NCBI RefSeq assembly: GCF_027913215.1
Contig: NZ_CP115780.1
Coordinates: 1-64,000 of the forward strand
Source: Paracoccus aerodenitrificans
GTDB lineage: Bacteria; Pseudomonadota; Alphaproteobacteria; Rhodobacterales; Rhodobacteraceae
DNA: 64,000 nucleotides
Direction of reading: 5' to 3'
Position numbers and translations under genes: made by a program. The notes beneath the pieces were generated by a model, which was not told the origin of the DNA, did not search any database, and saw only the letters and a program-made list of their open reading frames with translations. Below are positions 49,579 to 59,361 of the stretch, piece by piece; position 1 is the first letter of the stretch, and every line of letters begins with the position of its first letter.

Positions 49579-51898
49579 TGCCGTCCATGCCGTCACGGGC
49601 GAGGTCTTCCGGGATGGCTGGAGCCGGATCCGGGGCTCGATGCAGGGGCTGCATGTCGCCAAGCAGAGCCAGCTTGTGCGCGCGGCGGCAGGGCATCGGC
49701 CAGCCGTCTTCAAGGCGATCCGGGGCGGCGGCACGCATACCAAATCGCAGCTGATGAACCAGCTCGATTACCTCACCACCAAGTCCACGCATATCGTGGA
49801 CAGTAGCGGGTTCCTGGATGGCAAGGCGAAGCTCGAGGCGGGTGACATCAAGGATCTGACTGAGCGCTTCGCCAAGCGGTGGGATGCGGGCTTCAAACCC
49901 AAGCTGGGCCAGACCACCCATATGCTCATGTCCTTCCCTATCGGCACGCGCGGCGAGGATGTGCGTGACATCGCGACGGATGTGGCCGAGCGGGTCTTCC
50001 AAACCGACGAAGGTCATTTCGATTACATCATCGCGGTGCATGAGGATCGCGATCACCCGCATGCGCATCTGGTGCTGAACCGCCGCTCGCAGGAAGGCGA
50101 GTTCTTCTTTCTGGGGCGCAACCATCGCTTCAACTATGACGACTTCCGCCTCGCCATGGTCGAAGAGGCGGAGAAGTATGGTGTGCGCCTAGAGGCCACA
50201 CGGCGGGTGGAGCGCGGGGTTGTGCATTACCCGGCCCCTACCCGCGAGGTTTATGCGGCGAAAGAAGAGGGTCGCGCGCCCCGCGAGCGGGAACGTGTAG
50301 GGGCCGACTTGACGCGAACGCTGGCCCAGATCGCCAACACCAGAACTGTCTACCATTCGCTTGCCGCGGAAGCCTCCCGCGAGGCCCGCGAGGATATTGC
50401 CGCGGCCCTCTTCCGCGCAGGCGAGGTGCTGGCGCATGGCGGGCAGGTGGACCGAACAGGAGATGTGTATATGGCCGAGGATCAAAGTTTCGAGGATCTG
50501 AGAAGCCTCTATGCGGAGAAGCTGGCGCGGGTGCAGGGCATGATCGCCGAGAAGTCTGACGCGGAACGTCCCGTGCTGGAAAAACGTCTCATCGAGATCC
50601 AGACGCAGGTCCAGCACATGCAGCCTCTCGGTTTGCGATCATCCACGCTGTCAGAGACCCCCTCGGAGGGCGGGATCTATTCCGAGGCCAATATTGACGC
50701 CAGCCAGCTCGCGCGTCTGGCTACGCCCGACTTGAGATCGCGGATTGACGCGGCACTACACGGCACCGGGATCAGCACATCGGAAGTGGTGGCCCGGATC
50801 GAGACGGGCGCCTCAAATGCAGCGCTCGAGCATCAATGGATCGCAGATGATCTTTCCAAGGTGGCCGAGGCGCGCGATCTCAACCTTGAGCGCCGCGCCG
50901 ATCTGGAACAGGCGCGCGACAGTCTCAACGATGTGCATGTCGCGCTCGGCACGCTTCTGGAGCGCGAGAACGTGCTGCGCCGGGATGGCGTCATGGAAGC
51001 GGAATCGGTCAGCGAGCGGTTCCATTATCATGAGGGCGCGGTCCGGGCGATGGAAGGGACAATCCGTCAGGAGATGCGCGCAGAGGGCCTGACAGCGCAG
51101 CAGATCGAGGACCGGGACTGGGAGGTTGTCTCAAGGGCGGAGCGCCGGATCGAGACCGAGCAGCGCGCATATCTCGAGGCACACCCGGACTTGCTCGCAC
51201 GTCCCGGCGATGTGATCGACCGGTCTGAGCCCTACAGGGAGACCATCACCGATGCGGCCCGCGCCGGCGAAATCGCCCGCGATGTCGACCGGATCATGGA
51301 GGGGCGCGACCTCCGCGTGCCCGTTGCAGATGCTGTCACGGATGACTTGCGCGCGCGCTATCCGGACATGCCGTCCCACCTCGCCCGCGGGCTTGGCGCG
51401 ACCTATGCCGCCGTCGTCGAGATACGCGACACAGAGGCCATCAATCAGGTCCGCCGCGAAACCGATATGCGCGACGAACTCGGGTTTGGAACGCGCGACG
51501 ACGTCCTCGCAACCCCCGAAGAAACTGCGCCGCAGTCTGACCGTGCCGACCGCCTCTCAAGCGAGATTGCGCGTGTTTTGGACCATGAGCGGGCCGGGGA
51601 GCTGTCCGCACCCTTCGAGACCGAGGCGGAGCGGGACGCCTTCCGCGAGGAGATCGCGCGGGTGCTGGATGACCGCCAACTTGAGCGGCTCACATCCGGC
51701 GATGCCGATGCGCTGGACAAGGTTCTCGAGGACCGCCTCGACCGGCTTTATGTCGCCAAGGTCTACCTGCAATCGGATGCAGCAACGGCCAACACGGAGG
51801 CCTTGCGCCAGGTGGTCGATGATCTTGCCGACACCGAATACGAAAAACACCGCGCGACAGACGTGGATGGCGAGACCGAGCGGGGTCAGGTCCATTGA
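49565..51898 (+). CDS. Relaxase/mobilization nuclease
   Basis: This is a 777-residue relaxase. The N-terminal catalytic domain (about residues 50-250) contains a candidate nucleophile Tyr69 (NQLDYLTTKS) and the metal-binding His triad HEDRDHPHAHLVLN at 159-172. The long C-terminal part is helical and charged and probably contacts the coupling protein. The enzyme nicks oriT and pilots the strand into the recipient. The final codons overlap the coupling-protein start (ATGA-type overlap). MobC, relaxase and coupling protein form one operon. No type IV secretion genes are in this window. Confidence 0.9.
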   Translation: MRLNDAVHAVTGEVFRDGWSRIRGSMQGLHVAKQSQLVRAAAGHRPAVFKAIRGGGTHTKSQLMNQLDYLTTKSTHIVDSSGFLDGKAKLEAGDIKDLTERFAKRWDAGFKPKLGQTTHMLMSFPIGTRGEDVRDIATDVAERVFQTDEGHFDYIIAVHEDRDHPHAHLVLNRRSQEGEFFFLGRNHRFNYDDFRLAMVEEAEKYGVRLEATRRVERGVVHYPAPTREVYAAKEEGRAPRERERVGADLTRTLAQIANTRTVYHSLAAEASREAREDIAAALFRAGEVLAHGGQVDRTGDVYMAEDQSFEDLRSLYAEKLARVQGMIAEKSDAERPVLEKRLIEIQTQVQHMQPLGLRSSTLSETPSEGGIYSEANIDASQLARLATPDLRSRIDAALHGTGISTSEVVARIETGASNAALEHQWIADDLSKVAEARDLNLERRADLEQARDSLNDVHVALGTLLERENVLRRDGVMEAESVSERFHYHEGAVRAMEGTIRQEMRAEGLTAQQIEDRDWEVVSRAERRIETEQRAYLEAHPDLLARPGDVIDRSEPYRETITDAARAGEIARDVDRIMEGRDLRVPVADAVTDDLRARYPDMPSHLARGLGATYAAVVEIRDTEAINQVRRETDMRDELGFGTRDDVLATPEETAPQSDRADRLSSEIARVLDHERAGELSAPFETEAERDAFREEIARVLDDRQLERLTSGDADALDKVLEDRLDRLYVAKVYLQSDAATANTEALRQVVDDLADTEYEKHRATDVDGETERGQVH

Positions 51899-53907
51899 GC
51901 GCCGCCATGGGAAAAGCGCGGATCGCCACGGGCGTCCTGCTTGTGACGCTGGTGACCGGGGCCATGGGCTATACCATCGCCTCGGCGGTGCTGACTTACC
52001 AGGATCTCGGCTTCGGCGCCGAGATCGACTTTGCCTATATCGCGCAGAACTATCTTGCGATCCTCGATCGCCGCCCGGAGGACGCGCAACTTATTCACCT
52101 GATCATCGGCAGCTTCGCTGCCGCCGGCCTCATGCTGAGCCTCGCCCTCTCGGGGTCCGCCCTGACACGCTTTGGCCAGACCCATTGGCAGAGTGCGCGC
52201 GAGATGAAGGCCAACGGGTTTTTCGGCGCGCCCGGCACCGGCTTCATCCTCGGCAAGCTCGGTTCCCCGAAGTCCCGCGCCAAGTACATCTGCTCCAAGG
52301 TCTTCCCGCATGCGCTGATCGTGGCGCCGACGGGCCGGGGCAAGACCTCCGGGTTCGTCATTCCGAACCTGCTGACCTGGCAAGGCTCCGCCGTGACGCT
52401 CGATGTGAAGGGGGAGTGTTTCGAGGCCACGGCCCGCCACCGTGCGGCCCAAGGCGACAAGGTCTATCGCTTTGCCCCCACCGATTGGGAGGGCAAGCGC
52501 ACGCATCGCTACAATCCGCTCCTGCGCATCTATCAATTGAAGGATCCCGCGCGCCAGCAGATGGAATTGCAGCTCCTGGCGACGCTCTTCCTGCAAAGCG
52601 ACAATGACCGGGTTCAGGGTCTCCTGAAGGGCGGGATCGATCTCTTCGTCGCCGCAGGGCTTTTGGCCTTCCAGCGTAAGCGCCCGACCCTAGGCGAAAT
52701 CTACCGCATCGCCGCCTCGGGCGGGAACAAGCAGAAGGAATACTTCGCGCGGGGTCACGAGGTCGACAACAGGGCCGCCAAATTGATCTTCACGCGGCTC
52801 GCTTCGACCAACAACGATACGCTGACCTCCTACGTCTCGCTTCTGATGACCTCGGGGCTCGATCAATGGCAGAATCCGGCCATCGATGAGGCGACGGCGG
52901 TGTCGGACTTTGATTTCCGCACGATCCGCAAGAAGCCCTTCTCCGTCTACCTCGTCGTCCAGCCGCTGATGGTGAAGCCGCTCGCGCCGCTGATCAGGCT
53001 CTTCTTCTCTGACCTTCTCTCGGCCATGCAGGAAAAGGACCCCGGGCCGGATGAGCCCTGGCCGGTGATGATCATGCTCGACGAGTTCAATCGTCTCGGC
53101 AAAATGCCCATCGTGGTCGAAAGCATCGAGACGCTGCGCACCTATCGTGGTCACCTCGCCGTTGTCACCCAAACCATCCCCGCCCTCGATGAAATCTACG
53201 GCGAAAACACCCGCCGCGCCTTGCAGGGGAATGCGGGCGTGAAGCTCTACCTGACGCCCTCCGATGAAAAAACCGTCGAGGAGCTGAGCAAGGCGGTCGG
53301 CAAGACCACGAAGACCGTCATCACGCGCTCCCAGTCTATCGGCAAGAACCCCTTTGAAGGGCGCAGCCAGTCGACCCGGACCGAAGAAAGCTCCTTGCTC
53401 CCTGAAGACGAGGCGCGCCGCCTGCCGCTCGATGAGATCGTCATGGTGATCGATGCGCAGATGCCGGTCCGTGCAAAGCGGATTCAGTATTTTGACGACC
53501 GGCTGTTCAAGGCGATCCACGCGGCGCAGACGGGTGAATTGCCGTTTCCAGAGCCGGGGGGAGGGGGATCGCAAGGCACGCTGCCGCTGAGTGTGCGCGC
53601 CATGCCGATGACGCCGCCGTCGGATGGGCCAGGGGGAACAGAAGCCGATGTGGAGAGGGCGAGCCAGGCTGGCGATGGTCAACCGTCAGGTCAAGCCGAC
53701 GCCGCTCCAAAGAAGACCGCGCCTGTCGTTCAAGCCGTCATCGCCGAGGAACAGCGCCAGATGGAGATGGATTTTGGCAGCGGCGTCGTGGATTCTGAAG
53801 CTGCGAGCGTAGCTGATGAGGCGCAGATGCGCTCTGCAGTCGATGGCTTGGACGAAATGGAAGCGATGCTGCGAGAGGAGGATGGTGAAAGGCTGGTTGC
53901 GCGATAG
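51895..53907 (+). CDS. VirD4/TraG-type conjugative coupling protein
   Basis: This is a 670-residue ATPase that links the relaxosome to a type IV secretion channel. Two N-terminal membrane helices (about residues 8-33 and 66-88) are followed by Walker A APTGRGKT (144-151), DVKGECFEATA, Walker B MIMLDEF (392-398) and TQTIPALDEIYGENTRRALQGN. The last 130 residues are Pro/Gly/Glu-rich and variable. The presence of a coupling protein means the plasmid encodes more than a minimal mob unit. Confidence 0.93.
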   Translation: MSAAMGKARIATGVLLVTLVTGAMGYTIASAVLTYQDLGFGAEIDFAYIAQNYLAILDRRPEDAQLIHLIIGSFAAAGLMLSLALSGSALTRFGQTHWQSAREMKANGFFGAPGTGFILGKLGSPKSRAKYICSKVFPHALIVAPTGRGKTSGFVIPNLLTWQGSAVTLDVKGECFEATARHRAAQGDKVYRFAPTDWEGKRTHRYNPLLRIYQLKDPARQQMELQLLATLFLQSDNDRVQGLLKGGIDLFVAAGLLAFQRKRPTLGEIYRIAASGGNKQKEYFARGHEVDNRAAKLIFTRLASTNNDTLTSYVSLLMTSGLDQWQNPAIDEATAVSDFDFRTIRKKPFSVYLVVQPLMVKPLAPLIRLFFSDLLSAMQEKDPGPDEPWPVMIMLDEFNRLGKMPIVVESIETLRTYRGHLAVVTQTIPALDEIYGENTRRALQGNAGVKLYLTPSDEKTVEELSKAVGKTTKTVITRSQSIGKNPFEGRSQSTRTEESSLLPEDEARRLPLDEIVMVIDAQMPVRAKRIQYFDDRLFKAIHAAQTGELPFPEPGGGGSQGTLPLSVRAMPMTPPSDGPGGTEADVERASQAGDGQPSGQADAAPKKTAPVVQAVIAEEQRQMEMDFGSGVVDSEAASVADEAQMRSAVDGLDEMEAMLREEDGERLVAR

Positions 53908-54075
53908 GGTGGCGGACATCGCCTGTTTGTCGGGGAGGGCGGGGAGCCGACCTTCGCCGCGGGTGCGAGCACCGCGCGTTTTCACGATCTGAGCGGACAT
54001 TCAGCCTGACTTGCTCCGCCGGGTCTGGGTTGATTGATACTAAGGCCGGGAGCCAACTGTTCGCTGCGGGTGAGA

Positions 54076-54534
54076 ATGCCCCTGACCGAGGAGCCGCTTG
54101 AGGTGCAGACCGAGGCGTGGCTAATGAAGCGTATCGCAGTCTGCCCCCGCGGCCATGCGGCGGAGGCGGCGGTCTTCGATCCCATCATCGCGGCAAGCGG
54201 CGAGCCGGCCTGCAGGGACCTCGCCCAAGCCACCCGCATCGCGCTTTCCATGGAAACCAATCTCGGCCTCGGTGCCGACCATCCGCTGGTCCACCGCAAC
54301 ATCGATCTCGCGGGGCATCCGCCGCTGCGGGACGGCGATCTCCTCGACCTTGTCGATGCGCGGCTCCAGGCGGCCACGCAGATGGCGCAATGCTTCGTTG
54401 AGGCTCCTCGTAACCGACTTCTGAAGCTTGCAGACGCTCTCGAGACGGCAGGCACGCTCGACGCGGGCGACATCGCCGAGATCTTCAATGGAGGGAAGGG
54501 CGGGATACCGTGCAACCCGCAGCCATCGCGATAA
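54076..54534 (+). CDS. Hypothetical plasmid protein, about 152 residues
   Basis: A helical protein with no recognised motif (AVFDPIIAASGEPACRDLAQA, LGADHPLVHRNIDLAGHPPL, LLDLVDARLQAATQMAQCF). The start is uncertain; ATG 54076 is used, ATG 54124 also fits. It follows the mobilization operon by 170 bp. Its reading direction agrees with its neighbours and the composition is protein-like, but I have no independent support. Confidence 0.45.
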   Translation: MPLTEEPLEVQTEAWLMKRIAVCPRGHAAEAAVFDPIIAASGEPACRDLAQATRIALSMETNLGLGADHPLVHRNIDLAGHPPLRDGDLLDLVDARLQAATQMAQCFVEAPRNRLLKLADALETAGTLDAGDIAEIFNGGKGGIPCNPQPSR

Positions 54535-54676
54535 TGGCCGCAAGCATCGTCCGGCATTCGCGACGTCCGGAACGGTCAGGCTCCCGCTGCGCGTCTTGGC
54601 GGCTGCCGCCAGCGTCGCATCAGTCTCCAACCCCGAGATCACAGCCAGCCATCACCGCTTAAGAGAGGTTTGTCCC

Positions 54677-54772
54677 ATGAGCATCAGCATCGCCGCCGAC
54701 GGCAGCCCGGGCCGCTTGGACGAGGAGCTCAAGCGCCCGCACCATCTCGTCGCCAACCTCAAGCGCATCTGA
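54677..54772 (+). CDS. Very short or truncated reading frame, 31 residues
   Basis: MSISIAADGSPGRLDEELKR and an HHLVANLKRI end. It has a good leader (AGAGAGGTTTGTCCC before the ATG), the same pattern as the backbone genes, so it may be the broken start of a backbone gene cut by the oleate hydratase insertion. A genuine micro-protein cannot be excluded. Confidence 0.35.
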   Translation: MSISIAADGSPGRLDEELKRPHHLVANLKRI

Positions 54773-54810
54773 TTGGCCCGTCACCCAAATCCGACCATTT
54801 CACGTATCAC

Positions 54811-54838
54811 TTGATATTTGAATATCGAACACTATCTA
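54811..54838 (+). promoter_or_regulatory. Oleate hydratase promoter with inverted repeat
   Basis: TTGATA (54811-54816), 16-nt spacer and TATCTA (54833-54838) form a promoter about 56 bp before the ATG. GATATT-TG-AATATC (54813-54826) overlaps the -35 and is a likely operator for the TetR regulator encoded downstream. Confidence 0.55.
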
Positions 54839-54893
54839 TTGTCTTCAAGGTCGTCACGTTTGACACGGCCAGATACAGATAGCGGAGCCTCAC

Positions 54894-56876
54894 ATGACCC
54901 ATGGCGCACACTCCGGCCTTTACGGCCCTTCCACCGCTCCGGATGGTTTCGAGCACGAACCTGACGCTACAGCCGGCTACTGGAGCCATCGGGCCAAAAA
55001 CACCTTGCCGCCCCCCGACTTCATTGGCCCCTATGCCCGGCACCGCCCGCTCCCCACGCCGGGCGTGGAAGACCGGAGAGCCTGGATAATCGGTGGCGGA
55101 ATTGGCGGGCTCGCCGCAGCATTTTACCTAATCCGGGACGGCCATATGCCGCCCGCCCAGATCACCGTTCTTGAAGAGATGGATATCGAAGGCGGCTCAA
55201 TGGACGGCGCCGGCAACCCCGAAGACGGCTACCTTATCCGGGGCGGCAGGGAGATGAACTGGAACTATGACACGCTGTGGGACATGTTCCAGGATGTCCC
55301 AGCCGTAGAGCTCCCTGAAGGCTATTCGGTATTGGATGAATACCGCCTGCTGAATGACAACGACCCCAATTATTCCAAGGCGCGTCTGATGCGCAATCAG
55401 GGTGAAATCGTTGATTTCACTGATATGGGGCTGACCCACTCCCAGCAATGGGAAATGATCCGTCTGATGCTTAAGAGAAAAGAAGACCTCGATGATATAA
55501 CCATTGAGGAATACTTCTCCGAAGGTTTTCTGAGCAGCAATTTCTGGGCGCTGTTCCGCTCCATGTTCGCGTTCAAGAACTGTCACAGCCTTCTGGAAAC
55601 CAAGCTGTACATGCACCGCTTCCTAGATTCCGTTGACGGTTTCGGGGATTTGTCAGCCCTCGTTTTTCCCAAGTACAATCAATATGATACCTTCATCAAA
55701 CCGCTGGCGGGCATGCTGCGCGAAAAAGGCGTGCGCTTTCAGTTCGGCACGCGCGTGCAGGATCTGGAGCTGAGCGAGACCGGCGCCCAAAAGACCGTGA
55801 CAGGCATTGTCTGCACTGTCGCAGGTCAGCCGCAACGACTGGAGGTTGGGGAACCCGATCTTGTCTTTGCGCTGACAGGCTCGATGACGGAGAACACGGC
55901 CTATGGCGATCTGGATACTGTGCCCCAACTGACGGTCGGACGCCACGAGCCCGGCCAGGACAGCGGCTGGACGCTCTGGCGGAACCTGGCGGAAAAATCT
56001 GATGTGTTCGGCCATCCCGAAAAATTCTATGGCGACACCGACCAGTCGATCTGGGAGTCCGCCACCCTGACCTGCAAACCCTCGCCGCTTGTCGACAAGC
56101 TCAAGACGCTTTCGGTCAATGACCCGTATTCGGGACGCACAGTGACAGGCGGTATCATTACCTTCACGGACTCAAACTGGCTGCTGAACGTGACGTGCAA
56201 CCGTCAGCCCCATTTTCCCGATCAACCTGAAGACACGCTTGTCTTGTGGGTCTATGGCCTCTTGATGGACCAGCCGGGCAATCATGTCGGCAAGGCCTTG
56301 CCGGAGTGCACAGGACGCGAGATTCTCAGCGAACTCTGCTATCATCTGGGGATTGAAGACCAGATCGATGATGTGGTCGCCAACACCAAGGTGCGTACCG
56401 CGCTGATGCCCTATATCACGGCGCAATTCATGAAACGCGCCGCCGGCGACCGGCCCCGGGTCGTGCCGGAAGGATGCACGAATCTGGGCCTGATCGGGCA
56501 ATTCGTCGAAACCCGCAACGACATAATATTCACAATGGAGGCCTCTATCCGCACCGCCCGGATCGGCGTCTACAAATTGCTGAACATTCCCAAGCAGGCG
56601 CCCGACATCAGCCCAACCCAGTATGACATCCGCAATCTACTCAGGGGCGCGCGCGCCCTGAATAGCGGCAAGCCGTTCCTGGGCGAGAGGTTGCTGCACC
56701 GGTTGCTGGATCGGACGTATTATGCGCATATCCTGCCTCCCTTGCCTGAACCCGAGACCCAGCGTGATGAAGCCTTCGAGGCCGAAGTCGATACTCTGGC
56801 CGCCAAAGGCGGTGCCGCGCTGAAGGCCCTGGGGAGCTGGATCAGCAACGTCCGCAAAGGCTTCTCGAGCGAATGA
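54894..56876 (+). CDS. ohyA: Oleate hydratase (FAD-dependent)
   Basis: This 660-residue enzyme adds water to the cis-9 double bond of oleic and similar acids, forming 10-hydroxystearate. The FAD-binding motif [19 protein letters not shown] is near residue 65. Family segments include [71 protein letters not shown] and [20 protein letters not shown]. The length is usual for the family. In bacteria it detoxifies unsaturated fatty acids. It is followed 37 bp later by a TetR gene in the same direction. Confidence 0.93.
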   Translation: MTHGAHSGLYGPSTAPDGFEHEPDATAGYWSHRAKNTLPPPDFIGPYARHRPLPTPGVEDRRAWIIGGGIGGLAAAFYLIRDGHMPPAQITVLEEMDIEGGSMDGAGNPEDGYLIRGGREMNWNYDTLWDMFQDVPAVELPEGYSVLDEYRLLNDNDPNYSKARLMRNQGEIVDFTDMGLTHSQQWEMIRLMLKRKEDLDDITIEEYFSEGFLSSNFWALFRSMFAFKNCHSLLETKLYMHRFLDSVDGFGDLSALVFPKYNQYDTFIKPLAGMLREKGVRFQFGTRVQDLELSETGAQKTVTGIVCTVAGQPQRLEVGEPDLVFALTGSMTENTAYGDLDTVPQLTVGRHEPGQDSGWTLWRNLAEKSDVFGHPEKFYGDTDQSIWESATLTCKPSPLVDKLKTLSVNDPYSGRTVTGGIITFTDSNWLLNVTCNRQPHFPDQPEDTLVLWVYGLLMDQPGNHVGKALPECTGREILSELCYHLGIEDQIDDVVANTKVRTALMPYITAQFMKRAAGDRPRVVPEGCTNLGLIGQFVETRNDIIFTMEASIRTARIGVYKLLNIPKQAPDISPTQYDIRNLLRGARALNSGKPFLGERLLHRLLDRTYYAHILPPLPEPETQRDEAFEAEVDTLAAKGGAALKALGSWISNVRKGFSSE

Positions 56877-56913
56877 CCGCTGATCCCAGAGCCACAGCCA
56901 GAAGACTCTCGCC

Positions 56914-57540
56914 ATGACAGATGCCCCCCGTCGACTGTCGCGACAGGAACAGCAACAGCGCACACGCGAGTGCCTTCTGGATGCGGCTGAAATGCTGTTC
57001 GCCGAAGGCGGGGTCAATGCGTCCTCGCTTCGAAACGTATGCGAGCGGGCCGGGTTCTCCCAGGGGGCTTTCTATTCCAACTTCGCGAGCAAACAGGACC
57101 TTTTGCTTTCGGTTCTCGAACGTCATATCGAACGCGAAGCGGCCCTGCTGCAGTCTCTGGTGAAATCGGTGTCAAGCGATACGCTTGATCACGCTCTGGA
57201 AGGGTTTTCAGAGCACCTCACGGCCATCGCGGAGCAAACACAATGGTCCCTGTTGGCGATCGAACTGCAATTGCAGGCGCAGCGTGACGCCGATTTCGCC
57301 GCTCAGTGCGCTCACGCGCGCAACGCTAGCTATGACGCCCTAGCCTCGGTTCTGGAAACGCTGAAAACGCGCTTCGAGCTGAGCTATCAGCTTCCAACAC
57401 GCCAGCTTGCGATCAGCCTTTACGCCCTGTGGTCCGGACTCGTGCTGTCTCGGGCCGGGGGTGAGACCATATCTCGCGCCGACTTACTTCTGACCCATTT
57501 CAGAGGATTGGTGGCCTCACCCAAATCTTTGAAGGGTTGA
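56914..57540 (+). CDS. TetR-family regulator next to oleate hydratase
   Basis: This is a 208-residue regulator. The N-terminal HTH is RTRECLLDAAEMLFAEGGVN and SLRNVCERAGFSQGAFYSNFASKQDLLLSVL. The ligand domain is helical with no known signature. It probably senses fatty acids or acyl-CoA and represses the hydratase promoter through the inverted repeat at 54813. This is inferred from adjacency. Confidence 0.88.
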   Translation: MTDAPRRLSRQEQQQRTRECLLDAAEMLFAEGGVNASSLRNVCERAGFSQGAFYSNFASKQDLLLSVLERHIEREAALLQSLVKSVSSDTLDHALEGFSEHLTAIAEQTQWSLLAIELQLQAQRDADFAAQCAHARNASYDALASVLETLKTRFELSYQLPTRQLAISLYALWSGLVLSRAGGETISRADLLLTHFRGLVASPKSLKG

Positions 57541-57920
57541 GACAGTATTGGTGCCGAGAGCTAGCCTTCCGCCTCCGCCGGGGTTCGCAAGCGCAGCGAA
57601 TGGCGGCTTCGACGGGCAGCGCTGCAGCATCCTGAGCCGAGACTGAAGGTCGGCTCCGGGCCGTCTCTGCCGGGCGGACCCACTCGCCTGGGCGTCCAGC
57701 ACGCCGCGCCGCCGCATGACCGCCTCGAGCCCTTTTTGACGAATGCTGCCGAGCGACTGGACGGCCGCTTCGGCGGACCCGCAGCTTAGCGAGGTGTTCT
57801 CCGTTCGGGTCTAGACATACTCCGTAATGCGTTTCAACAAGGCGACACCGGCACCTGATAGAACGCCGCAAGAAGACGTAAGCTCTTGACGACGCCCGGT
57901 GTCGAGCGGGTGGGGTCCTG
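57541..57920. other. Gene-free stretch between the TetR gene and the oxidase stump
   Basis: About 380 bp without a supported gene; short GC-driven frames only. It probably contains debris from the deletion that shortened the multicopper oxidase gene. Confidence 0.4.
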
Positions 57921-58109
57921 TTATGTGACCGTAAACTGCCCCATCATGCCCGCATCCTCGTGTTCGAGGATGTGGCAGTGATACATGAATGGTGTCTCTT
58001 CCGAAGCCAGCTTGTCGAACCTCAGCAGGATTCCGGTCGGACCCTGCACACGGACAACATCTTTCCAACCGATCTGCGCCGAGTCGACCGGCCGTCCGTT
58101 CTGACTCAC
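57921..58109 (-). pseudogene. C-terminal stump of a multicopper oxidase
   Basis: About 60 residues are left of a CueO/CopA-type oxidase that is normally 450-600 residues. The reading begins SQNGRPVDSAQIGWKDVVRV and contains the C-terminal copper motif YHCHILEHEDAGMMGQF (His-Cys-His, His and the axial Met). The reading starts only three bases from the end of the ArsR-type gene, so the oxidase was cut off at that point. It cannot be functional. Confidence 0.8.
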
Positions 58110-58450
58110 GCCTCACGATAATTGTCACACGCCTCAACACCCTTTGCGACCACGTCGAGAAGTGCGTCCACATCGTTCAGAAGGACCGTGATGCGCGGGT
58201 TGCTGATACGGTAACGGATGAAGCGCCCTTCGCGGTCGCTGGCGACAAGCCCGCAGTCCAGCAGGCACCTCAGATGGTTGGAGACGTTGGGTTGCGATAG
58301 TTCGGTCCGCTCGACGAGCTCGTGAACGGCCAATGGCTCGTTGCAAAGTGCACCGAGGATGGCCAGGCGGCTCGGGTCCGCGAAGCCGCGGAACAGCTTC
58401 GCCCGTCGCTCGATGGTTGCGCTCTTGCGGTCATCGACCAATTGCGCCAT
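58106..58450 (-). CDS. ArsR/SmtB-family metal sensor of the CmtR type
   Basis: This is a 114-residue winged-helix repressor. The recognition helix region is ELSQPNVSNHLRCLLDCGLV. Two Cys in HLRCLLDCGLV (x3 spacing) and a Cys near the C-terminus (VEACDNY) copy the Cys pattern of mycobacterial CmtR, which senses Cd(II) and Pb(II). It is divergent from the CDF transporter gene and probably represses it. The gap between them is only 56 bp. Confidence 0.86.
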   Translation of the reverse strand: MAQLVDDRKSATIERRAKLFRGFADPSRLAILGALCNEPLAVHELVERTELSQPNVSNHLRCLLDCGLVASDREGRFIRYRISNPRITVLLNDVDALLDVVAKGVEACDNYREA

Positions 58451-58506
58451 ATCACTCCTCGCTGATATGTTGTTCTTCGATTCATCCTAGCAGGAATAGC
58501 GCGACC

Positions 58507-59361
58507 ATGGCCAACACCGAAAATGCCGGATCGACGGCAGATGTCCCGCCCGTCCGTTACCGGGTTTCCGGTATGGATTGCGCCAAGGATGCCGCGCAGA
58601 TCGAGCGGGCGGCACAGGCAGCCGGGGTCGCGCCCGGCGATGTGAAAGTGTCGGCCGCGACGCACATCATGACACTGACTGCACCCGAAGTGCGCCTGCC
58701 GGACATCGAAAAGGCAGTCGCGGTGACAGGCTATGGCTTCGACCGGATCGAGGGCGATGAAGACATTCCGCCGAATCCCGCCCATCAGGACCCGGCCTAC
58801 CGCCGTGCCCTCTGGATCGTCGTGATCCTGAACGTGGGATACGGGGTCCTCGAAATGATCGGCGGTTTCATTTCCGGATCGCAGGCCGTGAAGGCCGATG
58901 CGCTCGATTTCATCGGCGACGGCGCGATCACCTTCCTTGGCCTGCTGGCCATCGGCTGGAGCCTCGCCTGGCGGGCACGGTCGGCCTTGATCCAAGGCAT
59001 CTTCCTCGGCCTGCTCGGCCTTGGCGTCCTCGGCACGACCATCGTGCGAGTCTTCGAACGGACGACGCCGGATGCAGGTCTAATGGGCCTGCTTGGCATG
59101 ATCGCCCTTGTCGTCAACGTCATCTCCGTTCTGCCGCTGCTGCGGTTCCGCAAGGGCGACGCGAACATGCGGGCCGTCTGGCTATTCTCGCGCAACGACG
59201 CCATCGGCAATGCGGCGGTTGTCGTTGCCGCCGGTCTCGTGGCGTGGCTGGGCAGCGCCTGGCCGGACCTCATCGTCGCCTTCGGCATCGCCGGACTGTT
59301 CCTGCACTCGTCTTGGGCAATCATCCGCGATGCGCGGGCCGATCTGAAGGCAGCGGCATGA
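58507..59361 (+). CDS. CDF-type cation transporter with N-terminal HMA-like domain
   Basis: This is a 284-residue protein. Residues of about 15-78 form a heavy-metal-associated-like domain (YRVSGMDCAKDAAQIERAA), but with a single Cys, CxxD instead of CxxC. A cation diffusion facilitator follows, with about six membrane helices and metal-site residues KADALDFIGDG (Asp-x4-Asp) and FSRNDAIGNAAVV. CDF proteins export Zn, Cd, Co or related ions. It is the first gene of the operon with lspA. The HMA-CDF combination is unusual, since HMA domains normally belong to P-type ATPases. AGGA lies upstream of the ATG. Confidence 0.86.
   Translation: MANTENAGSTADVPPVRYRVSGMDCAKDAAQIERAAQAAGVAPGDVKVSAATHIMTLTAPEVRLPDIEKAVAVTGYGFDRIEGDEDIPPNPAHQDPAYRRALWIVVILNVGYGVLEMIGGFISGSQAVKADALDFIGDGAITFLGLLAIGWSLAWRARSALIQGIFLGLLGLGVLGTTIVRVFERTTPDAGLMGLLGMIALVVNVISVLPLLRFRKGDANMRAVWLFSRNDAIGNAAVVVAAGLVAWLGSAWPDLIVAFGIAGLFLHSSWAIIRDARADLKAAA

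Noticed and set aside
54121..54642. Minus-strand frame of 173 codons opposite the hypothetical gene at 54076
   Set aside because: The plus-strand frame agrees with the direction of its neighbours and has a more protein-like composition; the minus frame is Arg-rich.
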